Positions 24,255-34,800 of a stretch of DNA of 64,000 nt are shown here, in pieces; position 1 is the first letter of the stretch; each line of letters starts with the position of its first letter. This stretch comes from Brassica napus. Lineage: Eukaryota; Streptophyta; Magnoliopsida; Brassicales; Brassicaceae. The notes beneath the pieces are model-generated. The model was not told where the DNA came from. It did not search any database and saw nothing but the letters and a program-made list of their open reading frames with translations. The DNA is taken from NCBI RefSeq assembly GCF_020379485.1, contig NC_063448.1, forward strand, positions 11,307,726 through 11,371,725, in the 5' to 3' direction. Both the position numbers and the translations under genes were made by a program.

Positions 24255-25430
24255 TTTTTTTTTTTTTTTTTTTTCCATCAGGTTTATATTATTAAAAGCA
24301 AATGGGCCACGCCCAGATACAACAGAAACACCAAAGGCCCATACATAAACGGGCTACAACATACGGCCGAAGCCCCAAACAACTTAGACGCCCCCTCGGC
24401 CCAACCTTACAAAACCGGACGATCAAGGCCCATGAGAGAAACAAGGAAGCAGAGGAAGAGACACGTGGGATGATCTACACCATTCAGACCGGCATGCGTT
24501 TCTCCGCCTCAACTTGCCTTTCATCGACTCCAGAAGAAACCGGAAGAGATCGTCGGACCGCTCGTTTCGCCGGAGCTCAGATACCCGCAGAGCCTCCGTC
24601 GAAACCACCTATTTTCCTTGCTTTTACATCATGTCGGAGGTCTTTCTCAAACCATCGAGATCTCCCCCGACACAACCAAACTTCCAACCACTAGAGAAAT
24701 CATCGTTCTACCCGCACTGTCAACACGCGGAAGAGATCAATCGAAACACGAGATCACCTCCGCCTTTGAACCGCTTAAAACCCTAGACGCGCGCATCGAG
24801 AACCACCTAATTGTTGACTTGACCGACTTCACCTCGGCGGAGAGCTTCATCATCAAAACGAGAACTCCTCCGCCCTGACCCAGAACCAGCTAGACAGTAA
24901 CCACTTCTAGCTTCGCACTAAACGAACAATAGTAACCTTGACCCAAAAGCTTCGGGTTTCTCATCGGCAGCGCGGATCTATGAAAGCATCCGCACTCCGT
25001 CACCAAACCGGCGAAGGTAAATCTATGGAAGAATCCCTTCCCGGGAACTTGAACCGGCGTCGGCGGAGCTGAAGGAGCCTCCTCCCCCCGGAAAAAAACC
25101 GGCAACGACGGATCTGTGGTAGCCTCCATCTCCCGGAACCACAACTTGAACACGCAATCCGATCTTCTCACGCCACGGCCTCCACGCGAGCGCGTCGTCC
25201 CTCCAAGCGAGGAAACCACCTTGGATGATGGCTCCAATCCAGAGCTCCGACAAGGCACTCAGTGGAAGGCGACGGGGAAGAAGCAAAAAAGAAACCCTTT
25301 GACGGAAGGAGGAAGGTTCCGACGCCGGCACGGACGCTCACGCGCCGGCCGTACGCCGGATCCAATCTCCGATCTCCTTTCTCTCTCTTCTCTCTCTTGA
25401 TTAAATGTTTCCAAGTTTGAGTGTTATCGT
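24255..25430 (-). mobile_element. Non-LTR retroposon with poly(A) tail (Sadhu-like or LINE-derived, non-autonomous)
   Basis: On the minus strand the unit ends in a poly(A) run (complement of the T tract at 24255-24274) preceded by TTTTAATAATATAAACC. Probable target duplications share TTGCATGTAC (24239-24248 and 25431-25440), with weaker similarity beyond. The body is GC-rich, unlike its surroundings, and has overlapping open frames on both strands but no reverse transcriptase or endonuclease motif. Length about 1.18 kb, a poly(A) tail and no RT fit Sadhu-type retroposons, though I cannot prove the family. The open frames look compositional and I do not call them genes. Confidence 0.65.
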
Positions 25431-25440
25431 TTGCATGTAC

Positions 25441-25956
25441 CATACTCCAACCTATACCGTTTTGATATATATAATTTATATACAAGATACAAATTACATA
25501 TTTTTATAATCGAAGATCAAGACCCCGACCCACCGTAATTAATAAACTAGTCTCATGTTATCAAATAGCCCCTTTTGAAATGAGCTTAAACCTCAAGTTC
25601 GAATAAATTTGTTCCTCTACCCTATTCTTCACAATATTTTTTTTTTAAAATTCCCCCCACATATACTGATGTACATAGCTGCTAGTTAGGGTTTAATTAT
25701 GTGGAGTTACCACGAGGGCGCATTGCTACTTTTGGAGTCCCTTACGTGGTCCACTATGATTATTATTTACTTTTTGCACCGACCATATCTAAGGCCACGT
25801 ACTTCACTTTGTATGCTCCAATCCCCTATAGTTTTGTTTTAGAACTACTTGTCTTTTTTGGTGCATAAAAAAAGAACTACTTTTCTTTATGATAACTCGC
25901 ATTAAAAATAATTTAATATAATGTAAATACCAATTCTAGTACATTTATATGGTATA
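25441..25956. other. Spacer, no gene seen
   Basis: Intergenic sequence between two mobile elements. No feature recognised. Confidence 0.45.
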
Positions 25957-28900
25957 CTAGGCCGGACCGCGCTTCCCGCGGCGAGCGAGTGAATTCATTA
26001 AGTATTTAACATGATTTTTTTTTTAATTTCAAAATGCAATTATATATTTTGTATAGGACACTATGTGAAATTGCTTTATATAGAAATTCTGTCAATTGAA
26101 TATCAAAATTATTGCAATAAGTAAACTGCATGATAGATGATTTGTCTTCTGCTTTTTATAAAATACATATCATAATTTTTCTCGTTATAAATCACTACAA
26201 AATCACAAGAATAATTGTTAATAAAACGAATCATATTTTGATCAGATAAAATAATTGAAGTAAAATATTTATTTTAAACCACAAAATACTACACTATGCC
26301 ATTTTACTATTTACTTAATGTCTAAAATAATTTCGATGCAAAATTTATTTGAAAAATGCTTATAAATTGATCCATAATTGTTTATGTTCCATGATATATA
26401 ATATTAATTATAAGATTAACATTTTTTTAATTATATTATTTTGGAAAAAAATAGTTACACTACTGTTATTGTCATTATTTCTAGATAATTATGTAGTTAT
26501 GAAATTAAAACCTCAAAGAATCTTTGGATTAAAAATAACCGGTACCAAAATTGATATTAAGATAATTATTAAATTTTAACTGCAAATTTAACATTTTCAT
26601 AGCATCTCCTTCGATCTTATTTTTTTTGACCTCTATGTGTAAGTTTAGATATTCACAGATGCGTTAACGCATCCATCCACCAAAAGAAAATATTAGAGTA
26701 GATAAGTCCAAAGCATCCTTCTTCACTGCTTCTTCTCCTTCACAAAACTTTGGGTTTAAGTGGTTATTTTTGTTTTGTTGTAATGTTTATTTCATAATTT
26801 AAATCTTATTTTAGGTGAAAATAAACAATTTATTAATAGCAAATTACATCCCATGTGAAACTTTTAAAGTTGTATAAGTGAGATAGAGATTTCATTTTAT
26901 TTGTTTATAAGTAATAATTTTTAAAGATTTGTGTTACAAATAGTTTCAAAAGTTTCGTAAAGAGATGAAAGTATTCTCTTTATTGTGTTTTCTCTCTCTC
27001 CATCTCTGGTTTACTTCGTTTGAGCTTGTTTGAGTCATTTTTTCTGTTTCCAAGACTCCAAATCCATACCAATGTAACTTTTTAAAAATCTTAGGAAAGC
27101 ATTAACTGGTTTTTGATAATTGGGTTGGTTAAAATTCAAATGGAGCCTTCAAAGGTATTCATGTTTCTTTGTTGCAATTTTTTATCTCATTGGATTGTTG
27201 TTCTTGGGTGTCCTCAAAGGTATAATAGTCACTTTCTCTCTTACATATTGTTTTGGTGTATTTGAATTAGATCAGTTAGTCAAATCTGCTGAGCAATTTT
27301 TAGATATTCTTAATCAATGAGCAATTTATTTTGTAGTTTTAAGAACTGAGTTGTTTTTACGAATCTTTATTTGATTCTTTCAGATCAAAATCATATGATA
27401 TTAAAAAATGTTTAAATTTTAATAAATATTTAAATATGCATTATTTATTTTCATTAAAAATTGAAAGTAACATATTAACATTCACTATTTCTTTTAGTTA
27501 TGTGTATTAAAAATCATTAAAAAGAGTTTTATGTTTGACCAAAAACATTATGAAGAGTTTTATGTAAATGTAATTGGTTTACATTTTTTATTGGAAGAGG
27601 TAAAGGAAGAGCAAGAGCGGAGACATCACATTTGCATGTGAAAATATGGTGTTACTTTGAATTGAAACCCAAGCGCCATATTTTTGTTATTTTATCCTAT
27701 TTTTTAGGGTTTAGAGGTTTTACTAAAAGTTCATAAAATGCGACAAATTGAGTTTTTGTTTTTGTCACGAAGATTTTCTAATCATTTACGGACAATCTTC
27801 TGTCTTAATAAGAAGTAAGCATATTTACAGACAGTCTTAGGTATATAGATTAAATGAAAATACATTTATTAATTTGCTTTCTTTGATAAATACAGAACTG
27901 AAGAGGAACTATTTGTTCGCAAAAGAAGTAAATGTCTATCAATCGAAAGAATCAAGCTAGTAATGAGAAAACTACGTAGTTACTGTAAAATATTATGCAG
28001 TGTATTTGTTATCATAAGTTAACTATAAAAATTATTACTCATTCCGTTCGGATTTACTTGACGTTCTAAATAATTTTTTTGTCAATATATTCGAAGTTCT
28101 CAGAATTCTATGTAAAGAATGAAGAATGATAAAATATGACTTTTTCAACCTTTGTTATTAATGATCTTTAGTGAAATGATATAAAACTAATTTAGCATTG
28201 AACACTAACGGAAAGATTAAAATAGACATTAAATCAACTTCTTTAATCTTCTTTTATCAAAAAAAAAAAACTTCTTCAATCTACGTGCAGACATCACGAA
28301 ATTTCGAACGGAAGAAAGTACTATTTTTATAAAAAAAATGTAAGATTTATTACTCGAACGTACTAATCCAGAAAACTTACAGTTATTTTTTAATTTCTTT
28401 GAATTGGATTTTGATCTAAACGTAATTAATTAACTCTATTCAATTAAGGTAAAAAAAAACATTATAGAACCCTCAAATTTTATAAAAAGGGGGAAAGTAA
28501 AGGATTTTTGTTTCGTTCTTACGCAAGTGCAAATAAATAACTGAGACATGGTGAATAATCAGCTAAATTAGCCAGTAATATTGCTCATTACACATCTATA
28601 TATATAAATGAGTGTTTTAATATCGTACTGTTTGTTTCTTATTTGCTTGAAAATGTAAATTTAAATATCTGATCGGACGGTTGCATAACCATTTACTCTT
28701 TCTTTTTGTATTTTCGTCACTATCATCGTAAAATGCCAGAAGAGAAAGCAACTTCGTCGTGTCAAGCATATGTCACACATAAAATATTGTAGTTGGACAC
28801 GTGTGTGTTCTGAAAATGAGGGTCATCTTTAGCTGGATTTAAAGTTTATGCATCTTATTTGGGCCTCAATGATAAGCCCGATTCGTTGTAACCAAATTGT

Positions 28901-29814
28901 CCTTTAGAGCCTTAATGACGACAAAAAAGAAGAAGCAACTTCATCTGTTACCTCTCTTTAGTTTTCTTCAGACGGAGTATCTAATCTCTCTTTTTCTGTG
29001 CTTTCTGAGACAATATAAAAATAGTATATGGATTCTCCGGCGGTGATGGTGGGCCGGAGTTTAACGATGGTGCTGGTAGATTTATCCGTGGTGGTCCGGA
29101 ACTGTCACAAATTGCGGTAATAATAATCATCAGCCGACGTATTGGAATCAGATTCCCGAAATATCTGGAAACGGATTTTCGAGTGGGAATGGAATCGCCT
29201 ATAAATGATTTTCATGCAACTCAGCGGCAACACTCGTTTCATATTCAAGCAAATAGTTTCATATTCAAGCAAATACCAACGCTTTTTTTCTAAGGTGTGT
29301 GAAAGCCTAGAACTTTTCATAATCTTCAGTCGCCAACGATCGGAAGATACAGATAGAAATCCTCAAATTGATTTAGAAGAAGAAAGTGATGAACTTCACA
29401 TGATCGAACTCACTTATTTATAGGTGAAGATCCGTTTGGGATAGGAAGAGGTGTATTGAATGAGATGGCTTGAGATGAATGGGTCGGTGATGTTAATGAC
29501 AAAATTAATTGCGTTAAGTGAATCTAATCGACAACGGAAACCGTTTGCCAGTGATGTATTCATTGTTTTTTGGATAGAAAGATTGACATGAAGGCGGCGA
29601 TGTGATCTCACGGGAAAGAAAAAGTGTGACGTCGTTAACCTAAGTTAAGCCAGGCCCAATTTTAGAAAGCCCACATAAATAACACACACGTTTAAATGAA
29701 ACGCAAAACTTTGGTTACCTGGACACGTGGCGGCTCCTCCTGCTTTGACTTTCTGACGTGGCAGAAGACGTGGAGGGCCTAGGAGAGAGTAAAACACTCT
29801 TTTATATATATAGA
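25957..29814 (-). mobile_element. Candidate Helitron, about 3.9 kb
   Basis: The minus strand ends in CCGCG-GGAAG-CGCGG hairpin, a 10-nt spacer closing in CTAG at 25957, then a T (complement of A25956): a textbook Helitron 3' end. A matching 5' end, TCTATATATATAAAAGAG, is found on the minus strand at 29814, preceded by A (complement of T29815). No Rep/helicase ORF is visible, so it would be non-autonomous. The pairing of these ends across 3.9 kb is inference. The 3' end alone is solid. Interior frames (for example 27120-27320 and 29105-29423) match nothing I know. Confidence 0.55.
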
Positions 29815-29886
29815 TAGATTATGGAGTGAAGAAATTTCAGTTTGATTAATCACCCCATCAAAAACATTAAGTTTTAAAAGTATTTA

Positions 29887-30200
29887 GTCCTTTTCTTTTT
29901 GATAAACCCTATCGGCTGATCCGATCGGTCTTGGAGGAACGTACTTGGTGATATAGTGGAATGACTGGCTATCACACTAACTGACTCGAGTTTGGAATAC
30001 TTTTCGACTAATACAAAGGGATGAACTAAGGGATGAACTGACCATCTGTTACAATCCACCATGTAAACTACGTGGGCCAAAGTCCAAGCCCATATTGACC
30101 AAATGATGATAAATTAGTTCTCAGAAGAAATCAAACCCGTGACTGATGTGAGTACACACTGAATCTTAAGAAATTGCCACTAGACTACCGGCACTTGGTT
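29887..30200 (-). mobile_element. tRNA-derived SINE
   Basis: The minus strand has an A-box-like TAGTCTAGTGGCA near the 5' end and a B-box-like GGGTTTGATTTC about 55 nt later, the layout of a tRNA-type pol III promoter. It ends in ATCAAAAAGAAAAGGAC. An 8-bp direct repeat, TAAATACT on the minus strand, flanks it (29879-29886 and 30201-30208), as expected for target-primed insertion. It is 314 bp long and has no ORF of note. Confidence 0.75.
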
Positions 30201-30208
30201 AGTATTTA

Positions 30209-31094
30209 TTTTTTTACCTCTCAATGAAGAGAAGAACAAGGAAGATACGTATAAATAGGGTGTATTTTTTTGAATATCAAGTTCATTCATTCATTATATT
30301 TGATTTACCTGTGAATAATAAAAGTGTCGTTCTGTAATCTAACTTATATGAATGCCGTTCTGTAATCTAACTTATATGAATGCAGCCTATGACTAAGATC
30401 GTCCCTTATCTCAATAATCTATTTACAATAATATATATGGTGTATCGATGTGAGAATTTTGTCAGCAGCGATGCACGTAACAATTTCCTTTTAAATTTCG
30501 AACATTTTCATCAAATTTCCATGGACATAAAGTAAGTTACGTAACGTATTAACTTTAGTTTAAGTTGCTAACGTACGTATAACAAGAAAAAAAAGCTGAA
30601 GAGATATTTGTGACTAAATCACACATGCTATTTCGTACATCTCAAGTATTGTTCGTTACATCGAATACCAAAATAACATTTTCTATGATCCATTTAAGTT
30701 GAGATAATAATTGTTTAATGGGAAGGCTAGGCTTTCCCATTGATGGGCGGTGTACTCTTGTCTTCGAAGCATATATGTGTTAAGGATGATTACACATAGA
30801 TATGTCCTAGGATTCACGAAAGAACATGTTTCCGGCTTTGAAATCCGAACTTTGATTTTCTCAGCAAATTTTGCTGTTTCTTCATATTAGAGGAGAGTCC
30901 TTAGCAATATAATAATATTTTTTTTTGAATAGTTAAGGACTCTAATTCTAATTGTATGTCCAATGATGTTATCCGTTATGGAGTCCTTAGTTTTTTTTTT
31001 TTAATTGAATCTTAGAAATTAAAAATTATGAAATTTGCAAAACATTTAAATTTAAAATTCATTTATTGAAAGATTAAATGTAAACATACAATAA
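30209..31094. other. Spacer with a short tandem repeat
   Basis: A 28-bp unit (GTTCTGTAATCTAACTTATA core) is repeated in tandem at about 30326-30383. No gene seen. The stretch from 30890 may be the outer end of the PIF/Harbinger element: GAGAGTCCTTAGC at about 30892, with TTAAGGACTC and GGAGTCCTTAG copies near 30940 and 30980. Confidence 0.45.
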
Positions 31095-32395
31095 TTATTC
31101 ATCTTCATCATTACCAAACTTGTTCCAAATATTTTCGATTAAATCATATTTCAATTGTTCACGTAAATGCCTATCAAGAACATGACTCCGTATGCGAAGC
31201 ATATTACCGAGATTTGGAGGCATCTCGGGAGAATCGGATACATCCACATTTGAACTTCTGGTCGAGGTTCCTTCTTCAAACTCAGATGTATCATACTGAG
31301 TGTATCCATTGTGTACATTTTCTACTATCATATTGTGCAGTATGATACATGTTCGCATAACCATCCCTATTTGTCTCTTGTCCCAAAAAATAGCCGGGTT
31401 TTTCACTATTGCAAATCGAGTTTGCAATTGCAAATCGAGTTTGCAATACTCCAAAAGCACGCTCCACATCTTTTCGGGTTGATTCTTGAATTTTAGCAAA
31501 TAACTCTGCTTTAAGACCTTGAGGGAGTGAGATAGATTGGATAAATATTGACTATTTTGGATATATACCGTCCGTGAGGTAGTACGCCATATCATACTGG
31601 TGTCCGTTGACCACGTATTGTACCCTTTGAGCTCGACCTTGTAAAATGTCATCAAAAACAGGTGACCGACCGAGGACGTTAATATCGTTTAAGGTACCCG
31701 GAGGACCAAAAAAAAGCTTGCCATATCCAAAGATCTTGTGAAGCGACAGCCTCCAAGACAATTGTCGGCTTTCCTGATCCACGTGTGTACTGTCCTTTCC
31801 AAGCGGTTGGGCAATTTTTCCACTCCCAATGCATACAGTCGATGCTTCCTATCATTTCAGGAAAGCCACGTATCTCTCCAATATCGAGTAGTCGTTTAAG
31901 ATCCTCTGTTGTGGGTCTTCGTAGATACTCATCTCCAAATAATTGTATTACGCTTTCTGTGAAATTAGTTAAACACGAAAGTGTTGTGCTTTCACCAAGT
32001 CGGAGATATTCGTCAGTAGCGTCAGCGGCGCAGCCATAAGCAAGCATACAAATAGCTGCCGTACACTTTTGTAGTGGAGATAGACTTAACCTTCCGACTG
32101 CATCTCTTCTTTGCTGAAAGAATGTAACATTTTCGGAGAGGCGATTGACAATACGCAAGAATACTTCCTTGTTCATGCGGAAACGGTGTCTGAATAAATG
32201 AGCCGAAAATGTGGAATCTTCACTGAAGTAATCATTCCAAAGACGGTTGTGGCCCTCTTCGCGGTTTCGTTCGACATATGCATGTTTCCTCGGTTTAACT
32301 GTTCGATTTTTGACGATGTTGTTGAATGTATCTTCAATATATTCATCGACAGCCTCATCCAATACCGCATATAATCTTCAATCGACTTCATCTCC
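31095..32395 (-). pseudogene. PIF/Harbinger transposase (HARBI1-like DDE nuclease), frameshifted
   Basis: Three minus-strand frames join end to end: 32362-31679, then about 31710-31552, then 31540-31095. The DDE residues are still visible as IGSIDCMHW (first Asp), GTLNDINVL (second Asp) and KDVERAFGVLQ (Glu), which is the plant PIF/Harbinger pattern. A stop interrupts the frame a few codons after the likely ATG near 32395. One shift lies near 31700. A 17-bp tandem duplication near 31420-31450, just after the Glu motif, causes another. The C-terminus (RTCIILHNMIVE to GNDEDE) is intact. The enzyme is not active as read. Confidence 0.88.
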
Positions 32396-33090
32396 CATAT
32401 TTGACTATCCTTTCTTCAAATCAAATCAAGAAAGTTTGTTAAAACCAAATTCATAATTGTACTTACACATTGGAAATGATTAGAATTTCAAGAAGTAGAT
32501 TTTGTTTAGTAAAAAATAGCCATGGTTAAATACTAAACTCTTCACATATTTTCGCGTCTTCTTATATTGAAAAGTTTTATAGTATATCTTATATATCATT
32601 CATATGGGAAAACATTGTAGTCTTTATTGAAAATACACCATCGACGATCAGATATCTAGATGGATGGCAAAATCCATGTCTAAACTACATCATTAACTCT
32701 TATCATCTATGAGATCAGTGAGCATACCTAAAGCCGAGTCTACAAAGATGAAGGCAAGGGTTGATGAAACGCAGATGCTTGAAATTAAAATATCATCATA
32801 ACAAGTTTTGAGTACAAGAAGAGCAATTGAAATAGCTCTTAGCCGAGTCTACAAACAGACTTATAAAGGCAAGAAATACAAAGCTAAAACAAACAAAGTA
32901 CCTGTGACTAGGTTCACATGGAAATAGAAGAGAAAAAAAACAATCATCCCGTGAATACATAAGGAAGAGACAATAGCTTTTGTCTTCGTCAGGCACATGG
33001 TCTTGTTCTTCACCTGAAATAGAGAAAATGAGATGATTAAACAAAGTGAAAAGAACATCAAATGTGTACTAAAGTTAGAGCTAACAATCA
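32396..33090. other. Spacer between Harbinger transposase and Myb-like ORF
   Basis: About 0.7 kb with no recognisable gene. Both neighbouring ORFs run in the same minus direction, so this would hold the transposase promoter and the Myb-like 3' untranslated region. Confidence 0.45.
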
Positions 33091-33876
33091 TCACATCATT
33101 TCGGAGATAAGTTTCATTTTCAGAGCTAATTCCATGTCATCTAGTGGCTCAGTCTTTGCAAGCAAACTCTCTAGCACATTTTGTCTAGAGATTTGTTTTT
33201 TGATCTCCAACAGTCCTTCTATCTTTCCCAATTCTTCTTCTTTTCCACTTTTCTTCTTCTTGCTACCAGCCTTAGCTGCCTTAACTCCTATGGGTCTTTC
33301 TTCTGGCTCTGCGACTGACCCTTGAGCATCAGAATCAACTGCTTTGCGCTTCTCCCTACCACTGTCCTTCTCGAGATAGGTGGAGCACCATTTCACATCA
33401 TGCCTAAGCTCTCTCCACGCATGTTCCAAGTTGAACTTACTGCCCTGGTCATTGTAGAAGATATCCAAAGCAGCCTTCATCACATCGTTGTCATTTTGCC
33501 CGCTTCTCTGCTCCCTCAGTGCCATCTTGTAGCAGCCAGAAAACTTACACACCAAATCATTGATCCTAGCCCATCTTTGCTTGCATTGCCCAAGTTCTCT
33601 TGGGATTTTCCTAACCAGTAGAGGACTACAGTTGTAGTACTCTACAATCCTCTTCCAGAACTTACCAGCTTTTTGTTCATTACCGACTATTGGGTCTTTC
33701 CTGGTGTTGAGCCAAACACCAATGAGGATTATATCCTCCTTTGGTGACCATTTTCTCCTCTCTTTGACAGTAGACTCATCGGAACATTGGCTGCTAAAGC
33801 AAAGAGGTTCCGATGAGTCAAGCTCAACACACCCTTGGCTGGCTAAAAGGTTTACAAAGCAAGTGGAGTTTGCCAT
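33091..33876 (-). CDS. Harbinger-associated Myb/SANT-like protein
   Basis: An intact 261-residue ORF. Residues about 40-130 form a Myb/SANT-like trihelix: KWSPKEDIILIGVWLNTRKD, then KAGKFWKRIVEYYN, then the CKQRWARIND helix. These include the regularly spaced Trp residues typical of the family. A basic region (KAGSKKKKSGKEEE) follows, and the C-terminal part is predicted coiled coil. Such proteins are the second ORF of PIF/Harbinger elements and are thought to bind the transposon ends and bring the transposase to the nucleus. Similar Brassica proteins are often mislabelled as GST T3-like. The ORF is open although the neighbouring transposase is broken. Confidence 0.85.
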   Translation of the reverse strand: MANSTCFVNLLASQGCVELDSSEPLCFSSQCSDESTVKERRKWSPKEDIILIGVWLNTRKDPIVGNEQKAGKFWKRIVEYYNCSPLLVRKIPRELGQCKQRWARINDLVCKFSGCYKMALREQRSGQNDNDVMKAALDIFYNDQGSKFNLEHAWRELRHDVKWCSTYLEKDSGREKRKAVDSDAQGSVAEPEERPIGVKAAKAGSKKKKSGKEEELGKIEGLLEIKKQISRQNVLESLLAKTEPLDDMELALKMKLISEMM

Positions 33877-34251
33877 TTTGGAATTTGACTCTGTGTTTCT
33901 CTAGTAGAAACGGAGAAGATTAAATAAGGGATCCTTAATTCAACTCTATTGAATCCTTGTAGGAAACTGTCCTATCATAACAGGTAGAGAGTGAGTTAAT
34001 GAAGCTTTCGTGTGAAAGAGAGAGTTAATGAAGCTTTAGTGCATTTATAACCTATCATTTCAAATTCGAAATCAAACTACAAAGTTAACCAGAAGCTTAT
34101 TGTTTTCAAACTAGAATCTTACGTTTGAACTATATATTAATTGTTTTCAAACTACATATAAATTGTTTTCAAACTACTAACTTATGTTTGAATTCAAACT
34201 CCTACAAATTTCAAACAAGGAAGAGAAGAAGGGTAAGTTTATACACTAACT

Positions 34252-34800
34252 TCAGAGGACTCTTTCGAGTTCAGACTCACGCATAAGCAGCATTCTCACC
34301 TCGTCCTGCAGCATTCTCACCTGGTCCTGAACATACATCAAAAAGTTATCACTGAACTATAGTCCTACACACATATAACTAAAGTCCTAAAGACATATAA
34401 TAGATCACTCATCACTCACCTTAAGTGCCTGGCACTCTCTCAGAAGCTTCGCCTGCTCGTGATACCGTTCTTTGAGCCTCTCAACTTCTTCATGAATAGC
34501 CGTAACCCATGGTTGCCTGAAATGCAGCCCGTCATTCTGCAAAAACAGATAAATCTTTGTCAGAATATGAACCATAAAAAGAACCAGATTAATAACAGTA
34601 CATACCTTGAAGTCTTTGCAGATAAAGTATCTTTTCCCCGGAGGTAGTCGTATGTATCCTCTTCATCAACGCTTTCCTTCGTGATTGATCCACAGGGCAC
34701 AGTTTGGGAATCCTCTGTTGCGCATTTGCAACAAAATCTACCATGTTGTAGTAGTCTTTCTGTGCTTTCTTATCTCGAAGTTCTTCCTTCATTTCAGAAC
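34252..34800 (-). pseudogene. GRF-type zinc-finger/coiled-coil protein remnant
   Basis: Three exons are visible (34800-34606, 34536-34420, about 34330-34252) with GT-AG sites. The first has RIPKLCP and then, in a different frame, CGSITKESVDEED, and in the third frame GKRYFICKDFK, so two small shifts split a GRF zinc finger (C-x-C-G ... G-x-x-Y-x-x-C ... H-x-x-x-x-W). The second exon has GLHFRQPWVTAIHEEVERLKE and the third ends DEVRMLLMRESELERVL, a coiled coil. The start lies upstream and is not identified. Such GRF proteins are numerous in Brassica genomes. Here the gene follows the Myb-like ORF in the same direction and may be part of the same Harbinger unit. Confidence 0.65.

Noticed and set aside
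24302..25400. Several overlapping open frames of 60-130 residues on both strands
   Set aside because: They result from the GC-rich retroposon sequence. Frames on both strands are equally open and none shows a domain.
27120..27320. 66-residue hydrophobic open frame
   Set aside because: Isolated, AT-rich, with no splice-linked neighbour and no recognised family.
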